Positions 1 through 11,285 of a stretch of DNA of 64,000 bases are shown here, in pieces. Positions within the stretch are counted from its first letter, which is position 1; every line of letters begins with the position of its first letter. The translations under genes were made by a program, and so were the position numbers. This stretch comes from Bimuria novae-zelandiae CBS 107.79 (taxonomy: Eukaryota > Ascomycota > Dothideomycetes > Pleosporales > Didymosphaeriaceae). The stretch is from NCBI GenBank assembly GCA_010015655.1, contig ML976746.1:186001-250000 (forward strand). Direction: 5' to 3'. The notes beneath the pieces were generated by a model. That model was not told where the DNA came from and did not search any database. It saw only the letters and a list, made by a program, of their open reading frames with translations.

Positions 1-821
1 CGCGCGAAAATAATTAAGGTTTTGCCAAGATTTTCCCCGATTTTCGAGCACAACAGATCATGCAAGGAAGTGCGATCGACCTTGCATTACCGTGCCTTGG
101 CAGTCAATGCGCGCTCGCGAAAAAACGCGTCAGCTTTCAACACCCCCTATCTCGGCCATCATGGACGCTATTGACACTGCGCTTGCAGGTATCGAATCGC
201 TAGAACCTGGAGAATCCATCAATTATATAAAAATTGCGAAAAAGTATAGCGTTCTACGATCAACGTTAACGCGTAGGCATAACGTGTTTACGTAGTCGCG
301 CGAAGCTGCAGGCTCTATATATAAAAAAAACTTAGCCCGTAACAGGAGTAGGAGCTTATATAATATATTAATATATTTACTAAAGAAGGCCTTCTACCTA
401 TTAAGTAAAATATTTAAAGTTTTATAAGCTTTATAGTAAAAATAAATATTAGTATTTTATAAATTAATTGCTTTGTTATTCGGAATAGCACTAAGCTTAT
501 ATTAAAATAAATAATTAGAATTAATAGTAATTACTATAAAACTAATTTAGACGTAAAATATAGGCTCCATTTTAAGCTTCTACAGTAGAAAGTTAGCTAA
601 TACAGAATTATAATATAGATAAAAAAGGTATCCTACTTAGTATCCTCTCTAGGTCGAGGCGTATTTTCAGCAGGGCTTTGTACGAGCGTAAGGAAGTCAG
701 GCAGGCAATCCAGGATAGCGATCGAGAATAGGTTTTAATCCTAGCCTGTATCTGCACTAATGGGTCAACTCTAGATCTAGCGCTGATCTATTAGGCAGGC
801 CCTAATAGGATATAATTAAGC

Positions 822-1252
822 TGTTAAATCCTTAAAGGGGAAGCTGGTTCCTAAGGGGTAAGGATTAGTTCTCGGGTAGGAGTGTTAGTAATATAGGTAA
901 GGGTGTATTAATAGCTTGCGCGTATTAATAGGGCGTTAGTATTAAAGGTATATATAGCATAATTAAATTAACAAGGGCCTAAGTTAAATCTAAATAATAG
1001 ATTAATAAATAGGTTAAATATAATAATAAAAGACCACCATTGCGTTCCTATATACATAATTAGTCCTATAAATCCTATAAGTCCTAGGAGTCCCAAAGTC
1101 CCATGTGCCAAGATACTTCTGGGACGCCCGATATTTCTAGGACGCGTGACTAAGTCACGTGATTCGTGGCTAAGTCAGGAATCTTGGCTAGTCGTACGGA
1201 TAAGTGTCCCTGCCCCGCCCCGCGTCATGTTGGGTTTCAACGGATCCTAACA
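822..1252. repeat. Solo LTR (copy 1) inside transposon A, with 5-bp target duplication
   Basis: The 431-bp segment begins TGTTAAATCC and ends GGATCCTAACA, so it has TG...CA ends. It is flanked by TAAGC at 817-821 and at 1253-1257. The pogo copy at 8998 shows the matching uninterrupted site (ATAATTAAGCTAGG), which confirms both borders. Related copies lie at 13634-13980 (left-truncated) and 59353-59789. Orientation is not certain. Copy 3 borders minus-strand gypsy gag sequence, which would make this a gypsy LTR. Confidence 0.75.
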
Positions 1253-1728
1253 TAAGCTAGGTAGAAGAAAATAACCCTAAGTATCACTTAGTCTTTATTA
1301 CTTTATTAAGCTCTAACTAGACTAGTAACGAGATAGGCCTTGTATAGCTTAAATAAGTATTTAATCACTATATAAAGTCGAAAGCTTATTAAGTATATTA
1401 ACTTTTTATCTAAAATAGCTATAGATCTTATATTACTATAATTTTTATTAACTACTCTAATTAAAATAGGATTCTACTTACTATCTTTTCTCTTTATTTA
1501 ATATATACGTTATAGCTATTTAACGTCTACGTTTTTAAGTTTCTCTTAGCTACCTACTTAGCTAAGCTATTAGCCTTCCTTTATAAGAGCTATAGAATAG
1601 TACTAATTGCTAAAAGAGACTTCTTTAGCCTATTCTAGAATACCTAGGTTAATTCTATTACTTAGAATCTAGTTCTAAGAGCTTTTAATACTACGGATAT
1701 CTCTCTACTTAACCTAAAGACTAACGTA

Positions 1729-3901
1729 CTCCACAAGCGAGTGACCGGCACAAGCGAGAGGCTAGAAATGCCAAGACCCTATTAAAATCTATACTTTATA
1801 TAACAGTACAGAACGTGCATAAATAGTTATAAGAAATTATAGTAGGCCAATTTACTTAAAATTAACTTTACTTCTTTTTTATATATACGTAAATTATATC
1901 TAGCCTTGCTATAGCGTATATATCACTATTAAGTTAAATTACCTTTATTAATATACACCCTCTTTTTTACTTTCTTTTTATTACTATATACTATAAAGTC
2001 TTTTATAGTTGCTATAAAAACCACTTTCTATTATAATTACTTTTTTTTATATAATTTCTATAGCGTGGCAGCCTTATTAGTAGCTTAAAGATTAGTAATT
2101 TACTTTTACGTTAATACTAGCTTATACGCTACTACTGAAACGTGCATGTGTATGTAGCATTTGCTTTGTAGGATAGGAACTGAACTCGTTGTTGACCAGA
2201 TGCGCACGCAGTATGATGGATAGGTAGGTAGAGCACACACACCATGTAAAGTACTCAGCCATATGCTGAGTACTCTACTAACATGTGTCTCTGCAGGCTT
2301 ATAGCAGGAATAAGGTTTAGTAGACAATTAACCTCTATTTGACTTCGTGAAGATAGGTAACAAGAATGCAGGAGTAGTGTAGTGTAGAGGATGCCCGCGC
2401 CTCAGTCGTTGAGGACTAGCGCTATATATGTCAGGCATTGCTGACAAAGACGATAGAAAAACAGAATCCAGGCTTGCCACCACTGCACACTACTACTATA
2501 CTTCTTATTTTATTTTTAAAGGCCTTAATTATACTTATGAGGAAACTATTTAGGTGCCTTTGAATCTTCTCCTTTACTAGCGTTAATTATACCTTAAATT
2601 CTAAGGTATTACTAGACGTTTATAACTACTACGTGCTATTATATATAGTATAGAATAAAAGCGTACGCAGATAAACATTAAGCTTTAATATTATTATTTT
2701 TAAGTTAAAAAGAATAAAACTAGTGCCTTAAAACTTTTTTAAATATTGCTTTAAGTAATTATAGCCTTAAAAGTAGTAATAAAGTAAGGTAAGAACTTAA
2801 TTTTAAAAATATACATAATATAGTTATATATTAGATCTTTAGCTTAGCGCCTATACGCCTTCTTTAACGACGAAAAACTCCCTATATCTAGTGGCTATAG
2901 GAGATCCGACAAATGTAGAGGTATATAGAAAGTAATAATCTTATTATTTTTGTAGTATTACTAGAATTTAAGTAAGTTATAGCTTTTATAGCTACTAATA
3001 GTACGCTTTTTTATATACACGTTAAAGTACTTTAGTTACTATAGACTAAGCTTATTTATTATCTAGCTATTCTTAAAGACTGTAAAAATCTAGTCGCGAG
3101 GTAGAGCCTTTTCTTAATACTAGATAGAGAGGTGGTGCTTGCCTTAGAAGATAGTAAAAGGTAGAATTATCTAGCCTATCGCATTAACGTCCTAGATAAC
3201 TATAGTTTATTTTTAAATACTTTACTATATACTTTTTAGCCTATTTTAATACTTAAAGTCTATAATAACTGCTCCTATTAATATTATGCCTATTATAAAG
3301 CTAGTTTTATTAAAATTTTAAATATCTTTATCTGAAATACTATACTTAGCTTTAGTATTCTTTACAAGCTAAAACTAGCCTTTCATAACTTTAGGGTCCT
3401 TATAGAGGTCTCTTTTATAGTTATACTTTTAATTAAACTTAACTTAGAGCTCTAGCTAGCACTTTATAAAATTTATAATTTAGTTTTAACTAATGGGCTT
3501 ATAGCGCCACTTAGCTAGTAAAAAATTAATAATTTTTTTATATAAAAATAAGCTAGGGTAGAAATCCTCGCGTTTTTAAGTTAAACATATATTAAATAAT
3601 TACTTACTCATCTATTAGAAGAAGATTTATAAAATTAAGTATATAACTAGGCTAAAAAGTTACTTTAGCGCGTCTTTATTTAAGTATACCTTTAATAATA
3701 CTACAAACTACTATAGTGTGTAAAACTAAAAGTAACACGTTTTCTTTAATAGCTTAAAATGTAAGCTATAATTAGGCTTTTTTTTATTTTAATAATTAGT
3801 TAGGTAGTGAAGATATCGCGTTATACTGTAAGTAATAGTACTTTTTAATAAGGTCTTAGTATTTCTAGTCACTCGCTTGTGCTGATCACTCACTTGTAGA
3901 G
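1729..3901 (-). mobile_element. Pogo-like DNA transposon C nested in A
   Basis: The terminal inverted repeats start CTCCACAAGCGAGTGACC on the left and are recovered as the reverse complement at the right end (about 3846-3901). TA flanks both sides (1727-1728 and 3902-3903). Each TIR holds two copies of a CACAAGCGAG motif. Minus-strand translation around 2700-2860 resembles the C-terminal part of a DDE_1 transposase (FLPYFITTFKAIIT, then a decayed GAGLVPF-type segment), so the element probably encodes a pogo-type transposase on the minus strand. Stops are abundant. It contains a 353-bp GC-balanced island at 2137-2489. Confidence 0.7.
2137..2489. repeat. Non-RIPed 353-bp insertion flanked by 8-bp direct repeats
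   Basis: Base composition changes abruptly here from AT-rich RIPed sequence to balanced sequence. The direct repeat CTACTACT lies immediately outside both ends (2129-2136 and 2490-2497), as an 8-bp target duplication would. A short palindrome (TACTCAGCCATATGCTGAGTA-like) lies near 2256-2276. I see no coding sequence and no convincing terminal inverted repeats. An 8-bp duplication would fit a hAT-type non-autonomous element, but the family is not established. Confidence 0.5.
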
Positions 3902-4796
3902 TATGTTATACTTAAAAGATTTACTAAAGATAGCTAATCTAATAAAAAAAGCTTAACCTTGGTACTTAATGTATTAAATTAGCAAAAAAAAAGCTTTCTT
4001 ATAAAATATAATAAATATAAAGGTGACTAGAGAGGCGCGTAAGCTTAGTTAATTAATTTATTTAATTTTTATTTAAAGGCAACTTATTAAATATAAAAAT
4101 TAAGGCTTAAGGGCAGCGCTAGTAACTAAAAAAGATATTTAAATTAACGTAGAGCTCTGCTTCTTAAGGAGCCTTATAAGTATCGTGGAGATATAGTTTT
4201 CTAAACACCTAGTAAGGTGTAGAAGACATAGGAGAATCTACGCTAATAAGAAGCTTAAGAAGAATAATTATAGCTTTAAAAAAGTAAGGTAGCTAAGGTA
4301 AGAAAGGCTAGCTAGTAGCTAAAGGCTAAATTACTTTAAAAAAAAAGTATATTACAAGGGCTAAGGCTTGCGTAGCCTAAGTAAAGAAAAAGGTAAATTA
4401 GGTAGCTAAGTAAACGTAAAAGTAGTAGGCTCGTAAAGCTTAATAATAATATTAAAATTATTTAAAACTAGCTAAATAGCGTAGTAAAAAAGCCTTTAGG
4501 CTAGCTAGAAAAGCTATTTAAAAAAAAAAGCCTGTTACTAAAGCTATAGATACTACTAAAGCCTTAGGTACTATATCGCGACCTTAGTATCCTTAGTCGC
4601 GCAGGGGCCGTAATATTAAAACGCTAAGTAGATTTTTATAGCTAATATTAATTATTAAGCTTTATAGAGCTCTCTACTAAAAACATTTTATAATAATAGC
4701 TATTATTGCGGATTCTGCAGCTTTAAAAGCTGCCTAAGTTTTTGGTGTTGGAGCGCGCATTGACTGATGGCGCGCATTGACTGCTAAGGCACGGTA

Positions 4797-6917
4797 CCGA
4801 TTCTTGGCAGTGCGTGCACGCCATCACTGCGTGCACGCGCAACACCAAAATCTGGCCCCGTAATATGAGGCTATAGAGACGCCCACAAAGTCAATTATCG
4901 CGAGATTTTATGGTGTTAAGATCGCTAAGGCCTATAAATAATATCTATCTACTTAGATTATTAATATCTACTTAGTATTCTAATTAGGCAGCCCTTGCGC
5001 GTTAATAGTGTTAATACTAATAATGCTACCCTATCTAGATTTACACCTCTACTAAGGGCCTGCGCGGGCCTAATAACCTATTTTTATAGTATTAAGGGTT
5101 TTTTAGGAGCTAATTAAGTAATCTTAATTAATTATTAGTATTATTTTTAGGTCCTATAGGCCTCTTAATTAAGATATTTTTATAAAGCTATATTAGCCTT
5201 TTACTACGCACGCGCCTTTTTATTAGCTATATAAGTAATACGCTTTTTATAAAGTAATTAGGCCTTAAGCTATTAATTAGCCCTATAGGCCTCTATTTAA
5301 TTAGCTTTTTAACGCTATTTCTACTCCTTATTTTAATTAAGTTAGTATTAATAATTATAGACCCTCTATACGCTGCAAGATAACTAAAATATTACTTTAC
5401 TATAATAGCTATTACTCTAATTAAAGGGTAAAAGCCTACCTTTCTTAAAGCAGTGTTTTTTAGTTACTAAGGCTTTTTATAGGTGCTTATTCTTATCCTC
5501 TAGGAGTAGTTTTTAAATAGTAATATAGTATATAGTTTAGCTTAGTTACTTAGCCTAACTATTACCTCCTACGTTAATAATAGCTTTTAGAAGTTAATTA
5601 ATTTTCCGCTAATCTAACGCGCTAATGGCTAACGTATTACTATTAAGTATTTCTTAATTAGTTAATATTAATTAATTAAACCTATTAAAGATTCTTGCTA
5701 AATTAAGTAGTAATATACTAGTAGCTTTAAAGGCGCTAAATATTAATTAGGACCTTATTATATTACTTTACGCCTACTAAAATAGTAGATAGAAGCCTCT
5801 TATAGTAATAAAAAGTAGGCCCTAGCTAGCATAGATAAATGCTATAAGCTTATTTAAATACGCTATTAATAGAGGCTTAAATATAAATACGTTAAGAGGC
5901 TACAGCGTATAGATTATATAAAGTAAATAAATAGCTAAAAGGATCTTATTATAGTTATAGTAATTAATAAAGTCTATAGTAAGGTAAGATTTATAGCTAT
6001 TAATAATTAATAATCAATATTTTTTAGAGTTTTATTTTATTAGGCAATTAAATACCTGCTCTAGCTATACTAGCCTAATCTAATTATTACTTTAACTAGA
6101 CTTAGATAAGGTAATAAAGATATAATTATAATTAGGATCTATATCTTTTATCCACGTCGATTATATGTTGCTAGAGATAGACCAATAGATAAGGGCTAGG
6201 TCTAGGGCAGTCCCATCCGCGCAGATACAGGCGATCAGTGATATCCAATCACGGTTACCATCCTGGATAGCCTGCCTCACAGCGTGGGCCTCCCATAGAG
6301 GCCGATCGAAGATCCTCTTTGACCTGGAGGTGATACCAATCATGAAGCCTTTCTCATCCATATTGTACGTATCCCGGGCCTCGATCAGATACTGGGCGAT
6401 TTTATCACGTAGAAGGCCAAAGTAGAGCTTATATTTGTATAGGGAATTAGCTGCGTGGCGATTATAATTAATGCTAGTAGTCTATTAAGATATTAAGGAT
6501 TCCTTGTTGCGTACAGTAAATTAATTAACCTAGGCAATAGAGACCTCTCTATAGACTATTATAGAGGTAAAGTTTTAGATTATCTAGCGTGTAGGTGGCA
6601 GGCCGCGTTTAGTAAGTATTTTAATATATTATAGGAGCTCTACCTCCTGCTTATAGCTAAGGTTACGTTATTATTTTTAGGCATTTATATATAAGCGCGT
6701 AATGCCTTAGTACTTTTAAAATAAAATAGACTAATTAATACTAATTAAATTTATATATTTCTAGTATACAAGTTCTTCTTTTAGTTTATATAATTTAATT
6801 GCTGTAAGCGTGGCGTTAATTAGATCTATATTAGTGGAGATGCAAGGGGTTGATGATTTGGTGTTGCAGGGCCGCGCGTGCACGCAGTGATGGCGTGCAC
6901 GCACTGCCAAGAATCGG
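4797..6917 (-). mobile_element. Pogo/Fot1-like DNA transposon B
   Basis: This 2121-bp element has ends beginning CCGATTCTTGGCAGTGCGTG (left) with the exact reverse complement at the right end. Each TIR carries two copies of CACTGCGTGCACGC or a close variant. TA flanks it at 4795-4796 and 6918-6919, and the left TA is shared with transposon A. The minus strand at 6161-6361 is open and encodes the catalytic start of a DDE_1 transposase: MDEKGFMIGITSRSKRIF, then GNRDWISLIACICADGTALD. The start of the same protein (STNIDLINA-like) is visible near 6820. The rest is RIP-decayed, so the open patch is unusual. Confidence 0.87.
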
Positions 6918-6919
6918 TA

Positions 6920-7429
6920 CATGGGTGTGGCGGTTTACGGAGAGCTGCTCTTGCTGCTGTTCGGTCGTAGTTCGCAGTGTGTGCGGCCATGCAGGATAGC
7001 GCTCACTGTGCTTCAAACAAACCTGCATTTTCTCTCTTCAGCCACGTGTTGTACAATGCGGTAGTCTAGATACAGCAGCCGTTTCGAGGGTAATACATAC
7101 CAATCTCATACTAGCGGCGACATTCGCCACCAATGCGAGTAACCATGGTACGAGTAGCCTGAGGAAGCTGCAAGCTGCAAGGACTAGCACTGCGAGACGT
7201 CATTCGTTGTTGCCCTCGCAGCTTCCCATCGTGAGAGAGTCATGGGTGCTACTACATATACAAGCTGTCACTTCTCTTTGTTTCCCTTGTCAATCCTACC
7301 TATATAAACATTTGCAAAACAGACCGCCCACCTACGTCCGATCCTCTTCTTCCTCGACCTACAGTCGTGTCGACCGGCCTGAACTACAAAAAGCAGCATC
7401 GCTAGAATTGTGCTCTTGCAGCTCACGCC
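6920..7429. promoter_or_regulatory. Upstream region of the secreted-protein gene with TATA-like box
   Basis: Balanced-composition sequence with no gene recognised. A TATATAAA box at 7301-7308 lies about 120 bp before the start codon at 7430 and is a plausible core promoter element. The left edge is the border of transposon B. Confidence 0.35.
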
Positions 7430-8108
7430 ATGAAGTCAACGTTCGTCCTCGCCGCCTTTGCGAGCGGTGCCCTCGCGCAGATATACAACCAGAGCTCCGT
7501 CCCCTTCCGCCTCTTCTTAAAGTCTGACAACGAGACTTTAAACGGCCAATGTACGAGCCTTCCTCATCTACTTACCTCTCAGTCGTTCCATGATTTAACA
7601 CGTAATAGCCCTGGGTGCCTGCCATCAAGGCGCCGCTATCGAAGGGCTCTGCCCCTCTGGCCACACCCGTGAGGACGGAGCCGAAGACTACAACACCTTC
7701 TACCAACAAACCGCCCTCGAGCCCGTATACAACCTTCCCGACAATGACACCTATGGCCCGTTAGTCTGGAACTTAACCGTGAACGGCGGCGAAATCGTCC
7801 CCTCATACATGACAATGGACCCCTACATTGACTCCAACATCGTCAACCCGACGTTCGGCCCCGGAAACTCGTCTTTCACTTCTGTCGCTTTCACCGCGGG
7901 AGGCTGCATGTACAACCCAGTGTGGTTAGACGACACCGTCAGCCCGCCGGTTTTCCTGGACGAGGCGAAGAAGGTGGAGAACTGGTACACATGTCTGACG
8001 AGGACCAACTATCTCTATGTGACGCTGAGCTGGAAGATCGGCCTCACTGGTGAGCCGCAGAATCCGAGCTGTGAGAGGGCGCTGGTTATTCGGGAGTTTG
8101 TTGAGTAG
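7430..8108 (+). CDS. Small secreted fungal protein (DUF7907-like), one intron
   Basis: Proposed exons are 7430-7550 and 7609-8108, giving 206 residues. The 58-bp intron has GTACGA and TAG borders. The product starts with a clear signal peptide (MKSTFVLAAFASGALAQ) followed by a region with NQS, NET, NDT, NLT and NSS sequons and five cysteines. The pattern LNGQ-x-LGACHQGAAIEGLC, then VWNLTV, DDTVSPP, WYTC and a C-terminal NPSCERALVIREF, matches my memory of a widespread family of fungal secreted proteins annotated DUF7907; no function is known to me. The gene sits in a 2-kb GC island between transposons, a typical setting for fast-evolving secreted proteins. The ORF is intact with no RIP damage. 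Confidence 0.82.
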
Positions 8109-8540
8109 GTGGGGTTGGTGGGTTTGGTGCTGTAGGGGTTTGAGCGCTGCTACTATGCCTGATGGATGGGGATTGTACGTTTTGACCTGCATGAATTAGC
8201 TTAATGTCTATTATCATTATCACTATTCATGGGGGAACTAGGTTGATGTGAACCATTTGCGCTGCTGCCACACGGAAGAGGCTCCCTGTAACTTCCACAG
8301 AAACCTGAGCCAACGCAATCCGTTACTCATATTAGAACCAACTGAGACTAGATATAGACAGTCGAGTAATTTTACTTCGGCCGAGGGTTCGTTAGCCTTG
8401 CTGGCTGTTTAGATGGTGAAGCTAGACGGCGTAGCATAAGCCCGCACCGTATGAGGCACAGTATAAGAAACACAACTATCTTAGGCCGTACCTCAGCAAT
8501 TCCAATGCACTCCTCTACGTGTGATATCCGTCTACATCAA
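8109..8540. other. Intergenic region between the secreted-protein gene and the aldehyde dehydrogenase remnant
   Basis: Balanced base composition. No gene, repeat or clear regulatory motif recognised. It probably contains the 3' end of the upstream gene and the former promoter of the dehydrogenase. Confidence 0.4.
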
Positions 8541-8997
8541 ATGCAAAATATGGTCGAACACTCCAACTTCTTTAACAACGAGGCAAATCTTATGACAGCT
8601 AATTTTCATCTGCGTTGCTAACGTACACAACCAGTTCGTTGAGGGCTTTTCATCCGCAACCTACGAGGTTTTCAATCCCGCCACTGATGAGTCCGTTGGC
8701 AAGATAAACTGCGCGCGTGAAGCCGATGTAGATGTTGTGGTCGCAGCGGCTCGCGCAGCTTTCGAGCCATGGAGGTACATCTGCAATGACACATGCACCT
8801 TATATTCCCTTGTCACTAATGAGGCTCTGAAGCTCCATGCCTACTGCTAAGTGAGCAGCTTTGATACACAAGTTTGCAGACCTCATGGAGGCCAACAGCC
8901 ACGAACTCGCTCAAGCAGAAAGGAAAGCTATGGGCTAGCCCGCTGCAGCCACGGCCGCAGGCGTTACCCCCTGGTCGGCCTAGGTGTTCAGGTATTA

Positions 8998-11132
8998 CCG
9001 TGTCTCGGCAGTCAGTGCGCAACATCACTCAATGCGCAACCCCGCGTGATAGCGCACCTACTTTAACGCGCCACAACTCCACTAATATAGATCTAATTAA
9101 CGCCGCGATAGCAGCAATTAAATTATAAAAACTAAAATAATTTTTATTATATAATAAAATTATAAAATAATTTAGCGTTATACGTTCTATATTAATACAT
9201 AGGTACTAACGCATCACGCAAGCGCGTGTAATTATAAATATTTTACGCTATATACTTAGCCTATAATAAGAAAAGTAGCTCCTATAGTATATTAAATGCC
9301 TTACTAAACGTGGCCTTCCTTTTATATAGTAAATAATACAGAACTTTGCGTCCTGTATTACTTAAAAGGATATAAGTATATTTTAGGTTAATCGCCTTAT
9401 TAAGCGTAACAGCGACGCCTTAATATTACGCTAAATAATTAGAATTAATAGTAATTACTATAATACTAATTTAGAGGTAAAATATAAGCTTTACTTTAAG
9501 CTTTTATATAATAAAATCGCGAAGTATAGCACAGAGCCTTATTACTACTATAATATAGATAAGAAAGGCTTCCTCCTTAGTATTACTAGCTACTTAAAAA
9601 GGATCTTTTACAGGCCTCTATATAAGAGTCGCTAAGTAAGGTAATCTATATAAAATAGTAATTATAAATAGACTTTAATTATTGCATATATATACGCTGA
9701 CAGATCTACTATTAATCTATTACTAATCTATTAATCTAACGCTGGGAGCCTATAATTAAGCTAGGTAAAGGAAATTAATTCTTAATACTATAAAGTCTTT
9801 ATTACCTTATCTTCCTTTAGCTAGTTAAACAACGAGATAGGCCTTTAATAGCTTTAATAAGTGTTTAATTATTATATAAGAGAGAAAGCTAAAAAGGCTT
9901 AATAAGTATACTAACTTTTAATTCTTAATAGCTATAGGTCTTACGTTACTATAGATTTTATTAACTATTATAACTAAAATAGGATCCTTTTAACTATATT
10001 TCTTTCTTATTTAACGCATACGTTGTAGCCTTTTACCGTATATATATTTAAGTCTCTCTTAGCTACCTACTTTAACAAGCTTAACGTCTATTTATATAAA
10101 AGCTAAAAACTATTAACAGTTACTATAAAAGACTTTTTTATACTCTTCTAGAGGGCCTAGACTATATTAATTACGCTATAATTAATTACTAAAGCTTTTA
10201 AGTATATAAGTATCTCGCTACTAGATCCTACACCTATCCTTAAGTAATTTAATAAGGAGCCCGTTTTAAAACTAAAATTATAAAAGAGCTTTATATTAGT
10301 ACTTAGCGTATTAAATTGTTGTAAAATAAAATAACTATTACGATTTACTATTAAAAATATTATAACTAAGAAGTCACGCAAGCTTAGCTAGATAATATAC
10401 TTAATTTTTATATAAAAGTAACTCTTAAAGCACGAGAATAAGGGCCTTTAAAAGGCTCTAAGGAATAAAAAATAGCGTTAAATAAAAAGTAAGACTCTAC
10501 CCTTAGAGCAACCCAAGGAATAGCATAAAAGAGTTATTTTCTAATTACCTACTTAAGTATAGAGAGCGCACGATTTTCTTAGTTAATAAAAAGCTAAAAA
10601 GATATAATTATAACTCTAAAAAAGTTAGTAATAAGAGATATAAAGAGCTAATAAATAGCTTAAAGCTTATTTACTTTAGGAAAGGCATGTTACGCAGGTA
10701 GTAATTAAAAATATACGCGCTAAGGAGAGAGCTAATTAGGCTACTAAGTAACGCCTTTATTAACAGGCTTATAAGACTTAATAATAACTTTAAGAATATC
10801 TTAAAATTACTAAAAAGGGAAGTTAGAGAGCCTTAAAAGCTACTTATAAAATTATAAAGAGAAAAAAATCTACGGTAGTACCTATACGCGTTAATATAGT
10901 AGTATTTACGCTATTAATACTATTACTACGTAGTAGCTATCTAGTTAGAATACTAAGTAAATATTTATAATCTAAGTTACTAGTAATTATCTATAGACCT
11001 AGGAAACCTTTTTACTAAAAAATCTTATAATAATAGCTTTTATGTAGAGCTTTATAGCCTTATATTATTAACGTCGCGATCATGTTAGGGTTGCGCATTG
11101 AGTGATGTTGCGCACTGACTGCCGAGACACGG
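8998..11132 (+). mobile_element. Pogo/Fot1-like DNA transposon inserted in a dehydrogenase exon
   Basis: This 2135-bp element has TIRs of at least 45 bp starting CCGTGTCTCGGCAGTCAGTG and TA on both sides (8996-8997 and 11133-11134). Removing it and one TA restores the aldehyde dehydrogenase reading frame (RYY-AGWADK). Plus-strand translation, with stops, shows the HTH start (STNIDLINAAIAAI near 9070) and a transposase body at 9790-10330 (NEIGL, then a decayed LLILDGHGSHVT-type and L-DPTPIL segment). Each TIR contains two GTCARTGCGC-like repeats. RIP decay is heavy, so it is inactive. Confidence 0.88.
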
Positions 11133-11285
11133 TACGCGGGGTGGGCGGATAAAATCGAAGGCCAGACTTTTCCTTTGGGGGACGACTGGTTGGACATCGT
11201 CTAGTATGGGCCGATAGGAGTATGCGGCGGCATTGGGGTTTGGAACGTGACGCTATCGTGAGTCTGCGCGGGAGTACCCTAGATA

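Larger units (their letters stand above)
90..4794 (+). mobile_element. Pogo/Fot1-like DNA transposon A, RIP-decayed, carrying two nested insertions
   Basis: The outer ends are inverted repeats beginning CCGTGCCTTRGCAGTCAATG, each flanked by TA (88-89 and 4795-4796), the usual target of this superfamily. Near the left end an open stretch encodes a psq-type helix-turn-helix (ALAGIESLEPGESINYIKIAKK...). About 615-800 reads, with stops, as the first DDE motif region (DKKG, then REXVLILACIC). Transposase-like sequence resumes at 1282 after the solo LTR and again at 3904 after nested element C. Subtracting both insertions leaves about 2.1 kb, the size of its relatives here. It is dead: Gln and Trp codons are replaced by stops throughout. 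The left TIR has one copy of the GTCAATGCGCGC repeat, the right TIR two. Confidence 0.85.

Noticed and set aside
2106..2327. 73-codon minus-strand ORF
   Set aside because: It lies mostly within the 353-bp non-RIPed island, which lacks a protein domain; open only because it escaped RIP.
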